NCBI GenBank assembly: GCA_023014485.1
Contig: JAJOZX010017416.1
Coordinates: 1-64,000, forward strand
DNA: 64,000 bases
Origin: Bathynomus jamesi
Taxonomy: Eukaryota > Arthropoda > Malacostraca > Isopoda > Cirolanidae
Direction of reading: 5' to 3'
Position numbers and translations under genes: made by a program. Positions 1 to 9,563 of the stretch are shown one piece after another (position 1 is the first letter of the stretch; each line of letters begins with the position of its first letter). Under the pieces are notes generated by a model. The model saw only the letters and a program-made list of their open reading frames with translations, was not told the DNA's origin and searched no databases.

Positions 1-1373
1 TATTATTAATTATAACATTGTTTGTTTCTGGAATAGTATTTACTATTTACTAATAGATCAACTGTACACCTTGATAACATAGGTCAAAAACAATTTTGTC
101 ACAAGAGTTTTGATGGGTGTTCTAAGTGTAACTTTTCATGCTGAATCTAAATATGAAATCAGATTTTTTTTCTATCAGGCTTAGTTTACTTGTGACGCTA
201 GTTCATTTTTTCCTCATTTAGCATGATCACCGGATAAAAATAATTAACATATTATATAATTAAGTATAACAATATTATATATAAAACATTATAAAAATAA
301 TAAATATAAAATATTATTATATTAATTAATATAACAATATAAAAATATATTAATATTAATATATATGTTGTATTAATTTTTCTGTAAAATAAGTACAATT
401 TATTCCTTTGGGGAGAAAGTTTCTGATAATGCTGGCAGGAATAAATTTGGACGGAGCAGCAGAACTGTGCAGGTTGAAACATGTTTGTACCTGTTCAGAC
501 ATGAGCCAGTTTCTGGTGTAAGGCACTCCAAGTCAGTCTGCTTGTAAATGCACAGTGTTAACAGCTAGTGTCTGTTGCTTCTTGTTAATTTTACACCAGT
601 GTTGTATTCATATAGATGTTTTGTAATGCCGCGGAACTGTCTGAATCATCTAATTCCTTTTGTTATGTATGTGGTGATCTAACTTTAAAATCCCAGAAAC
701 GTAACTTTACACCATTAGTAAAAAAAATGCTATGAACTTATTTCGGATGTAAAGTAGGCGATCAGGAACAAGAGTTGGGCCCCTCACATTTGTTGTGTGA
801 CATGTGTAAGACTACTTACAGGATGCTAAACGGTTCACGTCACATGCCATTTGCTATTCCAATGATTTGGAGGGAACCCAAAGATCACACAACAGACTGC
901 TATTTCTGCCTGGTAAATACAAAGGGGATCATTCAAAAACAAAGCGCCTTATGAAATACCCTAATAAGAGAAACTAACATAACTTTGGTACTTTGAATGA
1001 AACAATAAAAGCAATTTTTGTCCTTTGCAAAACACAACGGTAGACCATACTGCTTTGAATGGAGTGCGTTAAAACAGTTTTTGTCCTTTGTTAAACATAA
1101 TGGTACATCACACTTTCTGCATTTTAGACGAGAGTAACCCTTCACACAGTTTCTGCATCTCTTTTTGGGTTCTAAATGCTCAGGCCAATATCCAAAAACT
1201 GCTAGATGTTGCTATGCAGTTAATTGTTACAATCAAATGCCATAAGACCTCACTGAAGCTAATCTGAAGAAATTACACGTACTTCTGGTACATGTAGGTT
1301 ATCTCCCCCACACCAACTTTGACAGAATATTTTCGTTAAAACTAAAGGAAATATCACGACTTAACCTAACCAA
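1..1373 (+). repeat. Satellite monomer 1 (lacks first ~23 bp)
   Basis: The copy starts inside the junction palindrome. The transposase N-terminal fragment spans 626-977 and is broken by several single-base indels (an 8-A tract near 720, a lost base in the HPNS codons, a lost G near 823). The piggyBac-like remnant lies on the minus strand at about 961-1203. It carries the GGACGG leader variant. Confidence 0.9.
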
Positions 1374-2773
1374 TTATCAATGGCGTACAGTTGATCTATT
1401 ATTAATTATAACATTGTTTGTTTCTGGAATAGTATTTACTATTTACTAATAGATCAACTGTACACCCTTGATAACATAGGTCAACAACATTTTTGTCACA
1501 AGGGTTTTGATGGGTGTTCTAAGTGTACTTTTTCATGCTGAATCTAAATATGAAATCAGATTTTTTCTATCAGGCTTAATTACTTGTGACGCTATGTTCA
1601 TTTTAACTCATTTAGCATGATCACCGGATAAAAAAATAATAACATATTATATTTAATTAAGTATATAACAATATTATAATATAAAACATTATAAAAATAA
1701 TAAATATAATAATATATTATATTAATTAATATAACTATAATAAAATATATTAATATTAATATATATGTTGTATTAATTTTTCTGTAAAATAAGTACAATT
1801 TATTCCTTTGAGGAAAGTTCTGATAATGCTGGCAGGATAAATTTGGTCGGAGCAGCAGACTGTGCAAGGTTGAAACATGTTTGTACCTGTTCAGACATGA
1901 CCTAGTTTCTGTGTGTAGGGCAGCTCCAAGTCAGTCTGCTTGTAAATGTCACAGTGTTAACAGCTAGTGTCTGTTCCTTCTTGTTAATTTTACACCAGTG
2001 TTGTATTCATATAGTGTTTTGTAATGCCGCGGAACTGTCTCTGAATCATCCTAATTCCTTTTGTTATGTATGTGGTGATCTAACTTTAAAATCCCAGAAA
2101 CGTAACTTACACCATTAGTAAAAAAAATGCTATGAACTTTATTTCGGATGTAAAGTAGGCGATCAGGACAAGAGTTGGGCCCCTCACATTTGTTGTGTGA
2201 CATGTGTAAGACTACTTACAGGATGGCTAAACGGTTCACGTACATGCCATTTGCTATTCCAATGATTTGGAGGGAACCCAAAGATCACACAACAGACTGC
2301 TATTTCTGCCTGGTAAATACAAAGGGGATCACTTCAAAAACAAAGCGCTTATGAAATACCCTAATAAGAGAATCTAACATAACTTTGGTACTTTGAATGA
2401 AACAAATAAAAGCAATTTTTGTCCTTTGCAAAACACAACGGTAGACCATACTGCTTTGAATGGAATGCGTTAAAACAGTTTTTGTCCTTTTTTAAACATA
2501 ATGGTACATCACACTTTCTGCATTTTAGACGAGAGTAACCCTTCACACAGTTTCTGCATCTCTTTTTGGGTTCTAAATGCTAGGCCAATATCCAAAAAAC
2601 TGCTAGATGTTGCTATGCAGTTAATTGTTACATTCAAATGCCATAAGACTCACTAAAGCTAATCTGAAGAAATTACACGTACTTCTGGTACTTGTAGGTT
2701 ATCTCCCCCACACCAATTTTGACAGAATATTTTCGTTAAAACTAAAGGAAATATCACGACTTAACCTAACCAA
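1374..2773 (+). repeat. Satellite monomer 2
   Basis: Transposase fragment 2024-2377, frameshifted by an 8-A tract. Carries GGTCGG in the leader and GACAAG after GATCAG. The minus-strand piggyBac block has the poly-T variant (GTCCTTTTTT) that changes Thr to Lys before the second KDKNC. Confidence 0.9.
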
Positions 2774-4180
2774 TTATCAATGGCGTACAGTTGATCTATT
2801 ATTAATTATAACATTGTTTGTTTCTGGAATAGTATTTACTATTTACTAATAGATCAACTGTACACCCTTGATAACATAGGTCAACAACAATTTTGTCACA
2901 AGAGTTTTGATGGGTGTTCTAAGTGTAACTTTTCATGCTGAATCTAAATATGAAATCAGATTTTTTCTATCAGGCTTAGTTTACTTGTGACGCTATGTTC
3001 ATTTTTAACTCATTTAGCATGATCACCGGATAAAAAAATAATAACATATTATATATAATTAAGTATATAACAATATTATAATATAAAACATTATAAAAAT
3101 AATAAATATAATAATATATTATATTAATTAATATAACTATAATAAAATATATTAATATTAATATATATGTTGTATTAATTTTTCTGTAAAATAAGTACAA
3201 TTTATTCCTTTGGGGAGAAAGTTCTGATAATGCTGGCAGGATAAATTTGGACGGAGCAGCAGACTGTGCAGGTTGAAACATGTTTGTACCTGTTCAGACA
3301 TGAGCCTAGTTTCTGTGTGTAAGGCAGCTCCAAGTCAGTCTGCTTGTAAATGTCACAGTGTTAACAGCTAGTGTCTGTTGCTTCTTGTTAATTTTACACC
3401 ATGTTGTATTCATATAGATGTTTTGTAATGCCGCGGAACTGTCTGAATCATCCTAATTCCTTTTGTTATGTATGTGGTGATCTAACTTTAAAATCCCAGA
3501 AACGTAACTTTACACCATTAGTAAAAAAAATGCTATGAACTTTATTTCGGATGTAAAGTAGGCGATCAGGAAAAGAGTTGGGCCCCTCACATTTGTTGTG
3601 TGACATGTGTAAGACTACTTACAGGATGGCTAAACGGTTCACGTCACATGCCATTTGCTATTCCAATGATTTGGAGGGAACCCAAAGATCACACAACAGA
3701 CTGCTATTTCTGCCTGGTAAATACAAAGGGGATCACTTCAAAAACAAAGCGCCTTATGAAATACCCTAATAAGAGAAACTAACATAACTTTGGTACTTTG
3801 AATGAAACAAATAAAAGCAATTTTTGTCCTTTGCAAAACACAACGGTAGACCATACTGCTTTGAATGGAATGCGTTAAAACAGTTTTTGTCCTTTGTTAA
3901 ACATAATGGTACATCACACTTTCTGCATTTTAGACGAGAGTAACCCTTCACACAGTTTCTGCATCTCTTTTTGGGTTCTAAATGCTCAGGCCAATATCCA
4001 AAAAACTGCTAGATGTTGCTATGCAGTTAATTGTTACATTCAAATGCCATAAGACCTCACTAAAGCTAATCTGAGGAAATTACACGTACTTCTGGTACTT
4101 GTAGGTTATCTCCCCCACACCAATTTTGAGAGAATATTTTCGTTAAAACTAAAGGAAATATCACGACTTAACCTAACCAA
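2774..4180 (+). repeat. Satellite monomer 3
   Basis: Transposase fragment 3428-3782 with the 8-A frameshift. Carries GGACGG and GAAAAG. The piggyBac-like remnant is on the minus strand at about 3766-4008. Confidence 0.9.
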
Positions 4181-5589
4181 TTATCAATGGCGTACAGTTG
4201 ATCTATTATTAATTATAACATTGTTTGTTTCTGGAATAGTATTTACTATTTACTAATCGATCAACTGTACACACTTGATAACATAGGTCAACAACAATTT
4301 TGTCACAAGGGTTTTGATTGGTGTTCTAAGTGTACTTTTTCATGCTGAATCTAAATATGAAATCAGATTTTTTCTATCAGGCTTAGTTTACTTGTGACGC
4401 TATGTTCATTTTTTCCTCATTTAGCATGATCACCGGATAAAAAAATAATAACATATTATATATAATTAAGTATTAACAATATTATAATATAAAACATTAT
4501 AAAAATAATAAATATAATAATTTATTTATTAATTAATATAACTATAATAAAATATATTAATATTAATATATATGTTGTATTAATTTTTCTGTAAAATAAG
4601 TACAATTTATTCCTTTGGGGAGAAAGTTCTGATAATGCTGGCAGGATAAATTTGGTCGGAGCAGCAGACTATGCAGGTTGAAACATGTTTGTACCTGTTC
4701 AGACATGAGCCTAGTTTCTGTGTGTAGGGCAGCTCCAAGTCAGTCTGCTTGTAAATGTCACAGTGTTAACAGCTAGTGTCTGTTGCTTCTTGTTAATTTT
4801 ACACCAGTGTTGTATTCATATATGTAGATGTTTTGTAATGCCGCGGAACTGTCTGAATCATCCTAATTCCTTTTGTTATGTATGTGGTGATCTAACTTTA
4901 AAATCCCAGAAACGTAACTTTACACCATTAGTAAAAAAAATGCTATGAACTTTATTTCGGATGTAAAGTAGGCGATCAGGTCAAGAGTTGGGCCCCTCAC
5001 ATTTGTTGTGTGACATGTGTAAGACTACTTACAGGATGGCTAAACGGTTCACGTCACATGCCATTTGCTATTCCAATGATTTGGAGGGAACCCAAAGATC
5101 ACACAACAGACTGCTATTTCTGCCTGGTAAATACAAAGGGGATCACTTCAAAAACAAAGCGCCTTATGAAATACCCTAATAAGAGAATCTAACATAACTT
5201 TGGTACTTTGAATGAAACAAATAAAAGCAATTTTTGTCCTTTGCAAAACACAACGGTAGACCATACTGCTTTGAATGGAATGCGTTAAAACAGTTTTTGT
5301 CCTTTGTTAAACATAATGGTACATCACACTTTCTGCATTTTAGACGAGAGTAACCCTTCACACAGTTTCTGCATCTCTTTTTGGGTTCTAAATGTTCAGG
5401 CCAATATCCAAAAAACTGCTAGATGTTGCGATGCAGTTAATTGTTACATTCAAATGCCATAAGACCTCACTAAAGCTAATCTGAAGAAATTACACGTACT
5501 TCTGGTACTTGTAGGTTATCTCCCCACACCAATTTTGACAGAATATTTTCGTTAAAACTAAAGGAAATATCACGACTTAACCTAACCAA
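4181..5589 (+). repeat. Satellite monomer 4, directly upstream of transposon copy 1
   Basis: Transposase fragment 4838-5192 (8-A frameshift). It has the full pre-transposon haplotype: GACTATGCAGG in the leader, TATATGTAGATG before the start codon, GTCAAG, TGTTCAGG and GTTGCGATG. These markers recur in the monomers before copies 2 and 4, and mostly before copy 5. Confidence 0.9.
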
Positions 5590-5592
5590 TTA

Positions 5593-5708
5593 CACTAGGC
5601 AACAAAGATTTTGTTACAGAAGACCAAATAGGTGCTCCTAGCTAATTTCGGTATGCTGATTTCAAATCTATAATTAGATTTTTTCTATCACGTCTAGATT
5701 TTGTGTAA
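5593..5708 (+). repeat. Left terminal inverted repeat of transposon copy 1
   Basis: Perfect 14-bp terminus, then interrupted similarity to the right end, including TTTTGTTACAGA, TGCTGATTTCA and CTATCACGTCYAGATTTT. The last motif recurs just inside the repeat at 5736-5753, in direct orientation, and may be a transposase-binding site. Confidence 0.8.
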
Positions 5709-6101
5709 AATGCAAATCACTTTTAGTAAAATTTTCTACCACGTCCAGATTTTGGTTTTAATCGGCTTAATGCCAGTAATATGAAACTTGCTTTTCAAGG
5801 TTAAAGCAATTTTTTTTGCCAACTATATACAAATTCGAACAATTTTGATAAATAAAATTTATCCCGAGTTGGCAACACTGAGTCAAGAGCATAGTAACGG
5901 GAAACGGCCCAACGGTCAGTCGCTACGTGACAGTCAAGCAGAACGGTTGTTGAAGCTCTCTGCTGATGAGCAAGTGACAGGTTGTGGTGACTTGTGTGTT
6001 TTTATAGCATTTGTTTTGTACTACGGTGTGTATTTCTTTTTATTTTGCACATCGTAATAATTACTTTCTACGTTTTTTCAGATATTGTATGGTAATTCAA
6101 A

Positions 6102-7784
6102 ATGGCATCAAATAGACGTGCTTGTGTAAATCACCCAGACAACTTCTGCTTTGTCTGTGGACAATATACACCAAAGCCACAACGTAGAAACATAACAACA
6201 AAGATTAAACTTGCCTACAAGTGTTATTTTGACTGTAAGTTAGGAGACCAACAGAGGGACTGGGCACCACATATTTGCTGTGCACAGTGCAATGCAATGT
6301 TAATAGCTTGGATGAATGGTAAAAGAAAAGCTATGCCGTTCTCAGTCCCCATGGTTTGGCGTGAGCCGAAAAATCACTTCAATGATTGTTATTTTTGTTT
6401 GACAAAGATTGCTGGTTTCACAAAGAAAAACAAATCAAAGATCACGTACCCAAACTGCGAATCAGCAATGAAACCAGTACCACATGATGAAACAAATCCA
6501 CCACCAGTTCCACCAGCAACGATAACAGACAGCAGTTCATCTGAAGATTCTGCTAGTGATATAGAAACAGGGAAAGATGGCATATATGTTCCAGATGCAA
6601 ATATTTCCCCACATTTGTTAAGTCAAGCGGAGTTAAATGACTTAGTGCGCGATTTGGAATTACCAAAAGAAAAGGCAGAGTTGCTTGGTTCAAGACTTCA
6701 AGAATTTAATCTTCTCCAACCAAACACCAAAGTTTCCCATTTCCGCCATCGCCATTTGCAGTTTTCATCATTTTACTTACAGGAAGAAAACGTTTGTTTC
6801 TGCCACGATATCAGTGGTCTGATGCAAGGGATTGGCTGTCGCTATGATCCAAAAGAATGGAGACTGTTCATTGACTCTAGTAAAGCTAGCCTTAAAGCTG
6901 TATTACTGCACAACGGCAATGAAAAACCTTCAATACCTGTAGCACATGCCACTGGCCTTAATGAGACTTATGAATCGATGAAACTGCTGCTAAGACTCAT
7001 CAAATATAAGGACCACACATGGAATATTTGTGGCGACCTTAAAGTTGTATCATTACTTCTTGGGTTACAGTTGCGCTACACAAAGCATATGTGCTTTTTG
7101 TGTCTATGAAACAGCAGAGATGACAAGAACCACTACAAAAAACATGATTGGCCATCTAGAACTGAACATGTTGTTGGTAAATACAATGTGAAACACCCAG
7201 CACTTATTGACCCTCAGAAAGTACATCTTCCACCACTTCACATTAAACTTGGCCTTATGAAAAATTTCGTGAAGGGTATGGATCATCAAGGTAGTGGTTT
7301 CCAATATTTAAAGGATAAATTCAAAGGAATATTGACAGATGCTAAGCTAGAAGCTGGAGTTTTCACTGGACCACAGATCCGCAGTGTCATCCACGACTCA
7401 TCGTTTCCATCTAACCTAAATGAGAATGAACTAGGAGCATGGACATCTTTCGTTGAAGTTGTCAAAAATTTTCTTGGAAACCACAAAGCTGAAAACCACC
7501 GTAAACTCGTAGAAAACATGCTTAAATCTTATGAAATAATGGGATGCAGAATGTCTTTGAAAATTCATTTTTTACATTCTCATCTTGACTTCTTCCCGGC
7601 CAACCTTGGGGCTGTAAGTGACGAGCATGGTGAGCGCTTCCACCAACAGATCTCAGTTATGGAAAACAGATACCAAGGTAATTTCAACCCAAATATGATG
7701 GGAGATTATTGTTGGTTCCTGCAGAAGGAGAGCTCGTCATCCTACAAGCGACAAAGGAAGAGGACACACCAAAGTTTCACTTAA
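6102..7784 (+). pseudogene. DDE transposase (CACTA/CMC-like), one frame with an internal TGA; copy 1
   Basis: A single reading frame of 560 codons plus TAA, interrupted only by TGA at 7107-7109 (codon 336). The product would cut and paste the surrounding transposon. The N-terminus is a putative zinc-binding domain: FCFVCG (C16, C19), C41/C45, HICC-x2-C (57-63) and DCYFC (95-99). A Pro/Ser/acidic linker follows at about 130-160. The catalytic region has FIDSS (D258), CGDLK (D312), CFLC (331-334), LPPLHIKLGL, an H-rich segment near 490, and DEHGERFH, where E508 or E511 is the likely third acid. My recollection of related arthropod and hydrozoan proteins puts Trp where the TGA stands, so this looks like a one-base nonsense change. 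The start is chosen because MASNRRACVNHP parallels the monomer fragment's MPRNCLNHP. With the stop, only residues 1-335 would be made, without the third acid. Confidence 0.85.
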
Positions 7785-7869
7785 GAACAGGAATTTGCCT
7801 TTCAGTAGTAACAACAAAATACTAACGCGCTTTGGGTGGATGGTTGGGCGCAGGGGTGGTAACTCCGCC

Positions 7870-7883
7870 AGCGGAATTCCGCT
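7870..7883. other. Perfect 14-bp palindrome in the transposon 3' region
   Basis: AGCGGAATTCCGCT reads the same on both strands. It sits in a GC-richer stretch between the transposase stop and the polyadenylation signal and is conserved in all six copies. Its role is unknown. Confidence 0.5.
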
Positions 7884-7899
7884 GTCTGTCTTAAGCCAG

Positions 7900-7905
7900 A
7901 ATAAA
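7900..7905 (+). promoter_or_regulatory. Probable polyadenylation signal of the transposon
   Basis: AATAAA lies about 115 bases after the transposase stop in a non-coding 3' segment. A matching AATAAA is present in the other five copies. Confidence 0.5.
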
Positions 7906-8034
7906 GGTGGAAAGACATCCCTGTTCACTAATTATTGAAGTATGCTTAACATAAAACGTGGCACGGAAAAGTAGCTTAGACGGCTTTCGTAATAGAAGCG
8001 GGTGAGAAAAAAAATGAAAAATAGGGGTTTTCGG

Positions 8035-8160
8035 TTACACAAAATCTGGACGTGATAGAGAAATTTTGATATCAGATCTGAAATCAGCATCAGCGCTTTA
8101 GTAGGAATCAGTAGTTCACGTGTCTGTAACAAAAAAAAAGTTGAAATTTGTTGCCTAGTG
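8035..8160 (-). repeat. Right terminal inverted repeat of transposon copy 1
   Basis: Reverse complement of the left end, with a somewhat longer spacing because of a 9-A run. The subterminal CACGTC motif lies at 8041-8058 on the minus strand. Confidence 0.8.
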
Positions 8161-8261
8161 TTATCAATGGCGTACAGTTGATCTATTATTAATTATAACA
8201 TTGTTTGTTTCTGGAATAGTATTTACTATTTACTAATAGATCAACTGTACACCCTTGATAA
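8161..8261. repeat. Junction palindrome of the satellite (representative)
   Basis: Arms at 8161-8188 and 8234-8261 are inverted copies with 26 of 28 bases matching and a 45-base loop. The arm begins TTATCAA and its conserved core is GTACAGTTGATCTATTA. The first three bases are the TTA used by the transposons. It could be a small MITE-like insertion, or the joined ends of an older transposon left when the array formed from a circle. It could extrude as a cruciform. Confidence 0.8.
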
Positions 8262-8380
8262 CATAGGTCAACAACAATTTTGTCACAAGAGTTTTGATGG
8301 GTGTTCTAAGTGTAACTTTTCATGCTGAATCTAAATATGAAATCAGATTTTTTCTATCAGGCTTAGTTTACTTGTGACGC
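8262..8380 (+). repeat. Degenerate CACTA-like 5' terminus inside the monomer
   Basis: CATAGGTCAACAACAATTTTG lines up in order with the inserted transposon's CACTAGGCAACAAAGATTTTG. Shared GCTGA, AATCAGATTTTTTCTATCA and TTGTG segments follow. The monomer therefore begins with a diverged relative of the inserted transposon's left end. No matching right end is visible in the monomer. Confidence 0.65.
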
Positions 8381-8417
8381 TATGTTCATTTTTAACTCAT
8401 TTAGCATGATCACCGGA

Positions 8418-8585
8418 TAAAAAAATAATAACATATTATATATAATTAAGTATATAACAATATTATAATATAAAACATTATAAAAATAATAAATATAATA
8501 ATATATTATATTAATTAATATAACTATAAAAATATATTAATATTAATATATATGTTGTATTAATTTTTCTGTAAAATAAGTACAA
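8418..8585. other. A/T-only block of the monomer (representative)
   Basis: About 170 bases almost without G or C, made of TAATA, TATTAA and ATATAT runs including AATATATTAATATTAATATA. Minus-strand reading frames across it give Ile/Tyr-rich low-complexity strings and are not genes. Such DNA unwinds easily and may be scaffold-attached, but no function can be shown. Confidence 0.7.
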
Positions 8586-8813
8586 TTTATTCCTTTGGGG
8601 AGAAAGTTCTGATAATGCTGGCAGGATAAATTTGGTCGGAGCAGCAGACTGTGCAGGTTGAAACATGTTTGTACCTGTTCAGACATGAGCCTAGTTTCTG
8701 TGTGTAGGGCAGCTCCAAGTCAGTCTGCTTGTAAATGTCACAGTGTTAACAGCTAGTGTCTGTTGCTTCTTGTTAATTTTACACCAGTGTTGTATTCATA
8801 TAGATGTTTTGTA

Positions 8814-9168
8814 ATGCCGCGGAACTGTCTGAATCATCCTAATTCCTTTTGTTATGTATGTGGTGATCTAACTTTAAAATCCCAGAAACGTAACTTTACA
8901 CCATTAGTAAAAAAAATGCTATGAACTTTATTTCGGATGTAAAGTAGGCGATCAGGAAAAGAGTTGGGCCCCTCACATTTGTTGTGTGACATGTGTAAGA
9001 CTACTTACAGGATGGCTAAACGGTTCACGTCACATGCCATTTGCTATTCCAATGATTTGGAGGGAACCCAAAGATCACACAACAGACTGCTATTTCTGCC
9101 TGGTAAATACAAAGGGGATCACTTCAAAAACAAAGCGCCTTATGAAATACCCTAATAAGAGAAACTAA
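8814..9168 (+). pseudogene. Transposase N-terminal zinc-binding fragment in the monomer (representative, frameshifted)
   Basis: Starts MPRNCLNHPNSFCYVCG and ends at KYPNKRN. It matches residues 1-118 of the inserted transposase motif by motif: FCYVCG, GCKVGDQ, WAPHICC, WREPKDH and DCYFCL. The 8-A tract adds one base between residues 33 and 35, so most copies are broken in two. The similarity stops at TYPN/KYPN, where the piggyBac-like segment begins on the other strand. No catalytic region is present, so it cannot encode an active transposase. Confidence 0.8.
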
Positions 9169-9394
9169 CATAACTTTGGTACTTTGAATGAAACAAATAA
9201 AAGCAATTTTTGTCCTTTGCAAAACACAACGGTAGACCATACTGCTTTGAATGGAGTGCGTTAAAACAGTTTTTGTCCTTTGTTAAACATAATGGTACAT
9301 CACACTTTCTGCATTTTAGACGAGAGTAACCCTTCACACAGTTTCTGCATCTCTTTTTGGGTTCTAAATGCTCAGGCCAATATCCAAAAAACTG
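9152..9394 (-). pseudogene. piggyBac-type C-terminal Cys/His-rich domain (remnant, representative)
   Basis: On the minus strand the frame reads FGYWPEHLEPKKRC, then RNC, then LKCRKCDVPLC, then KNCFNAFHS. The spacing C-x2-C-x7-C-x2-C-x5-C and the CDVPLC signature are typical of the DNA-binding zinc domain that ends piggyBac transposases. The last part (LC-x2-KDKNCF-x2-FHSK) appears twice in tandem, separated by QYGLP. Nothing of the catalytic piggyBac core and no TTAA-flanked terminus is visible, so this is a fragment. Confidence 0.65.
9196..9201 (+). promoter_or_regulatory. Possible polyadenylation signal downstream of the monomer fragment
   Basis: AATAAA lies 28 bases after the fragment's stop codon, inside the antisense piggyBac block. 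It is present in nearly all monomers. A short polyadenylated transcript is possible but unproven. Confidence 0.3.
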
Positions 9395-9563
9395 CTAGAT
9401 GTTGCTATGCAGTTAATTGTTACATTCAAATGCCATAAGACCTCACTAAAGCTAATCTGAAGAAATTACACGTACTTCTGGTACTTGTAGGTTATCCCCC
9501 ACACCAATTTTGAGAGAATATTTTCGTTAAAACTAAAGAAATATCACGACTTAACCTAACCAA

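Larger units (their letters stand above)
5593..8160 (+). mobile_element. CACTA-type DNA transposon, copy 1 (2568 bp)
   Basis: Both ends are seen directly. It opens with CACTAGGCAACAAA and closes with the exact reverse complement. It is flanked by TTA on both sides (5590-5592 and 8161-8163), while uninterrupted monomers have a single TTA there, so the target-site duplication is 3 bp. Similarity between ends continues inward: about 116 bp on the left and 126 bp on the right form long imperfect terminal inverted repeats. CACTA termini, a 3-bp duplication and a DDE transposase with a CxxC insert fit the CMC (EnSpm/CACTA) group; this assignment is inferred. The transposase frame is 6102-7784. A possible 5'-leader intron runs from about 5981 to the TTTTTTCAG at 6081, but its donor (GTTGTG) is weak. 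Confidence 0.9.
8161..9563 (+). repeat. Satellite monomer 5, reference copy for the monomer layout
   Basis: Approximate layout by offset from the monomer start: palindrome 1-101; transposon 5'-end homology 102-220; A/T block 258-425; leader with no recognisable content 430-653; transposase N-terminal fragment 654-1008; piggyBac-type domain on the minus strand 992-1234; unassigned 1235-1403. It carries the post-transposon markers GAAAAG and GGAGTGCG, which recur after copies 4 and 5. Confidence 0.92.

Noticed and set aside
2625..2849. 74-codon hydrophobic frame across a monomer junction
   Set aside because: It runs through the unassigned 3' part and the palindrome and is broken in other monomers; no domain is recognisable.
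2976..3281. Minus-strand Ile/Tyr-rich frames of about 60-118 codons in most monomers
   Set aside because: They are translations of the A/T-only block plus leader, low complexity, and vary in length with every indel.
3578..3769. Frame beginning [12 protein letters not shown], repeated in nearly every monomer
   Set aside because: It is the +1 shadow of the transposase N-terminal fragment; the true frame there reads [17 protein letters not shown].
5788..6057. 89-codon open frame upstream of the transposase, present in all six transposons
   Set aside because: It has no ATG start, overlaps the leader and possible intron, and is conserved only because the copies are nearly identical throughout.
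6389..6583. Minus-strand frames within the transposase gene (64, 66 and 77 codons, all copies)
   Set aside because: They are antisense shadows of a coding frame that carries recognisable transposase motifs on the plus strand.
7107..7109. Recoding of TGA as tryptophan
   Set aside because: Possible in principle, but tryptophan is TGG elsewhere in the frame and the metazoan-type elements suggest the standard code, so a shared nonsense mutation is simpler.
9520..9540. CENP-B-box-like TTTCGTTAAAACTAAAGG in each monomer
   Set aside because: It matches the TTCG and central A but lacks the essential CGGG half, so it does not support a centromere call.
9549..9563. Telomere-like AACCTAACC near each monomer end
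   Set aside because: Only about two CCTAA units, not a tandem tract.
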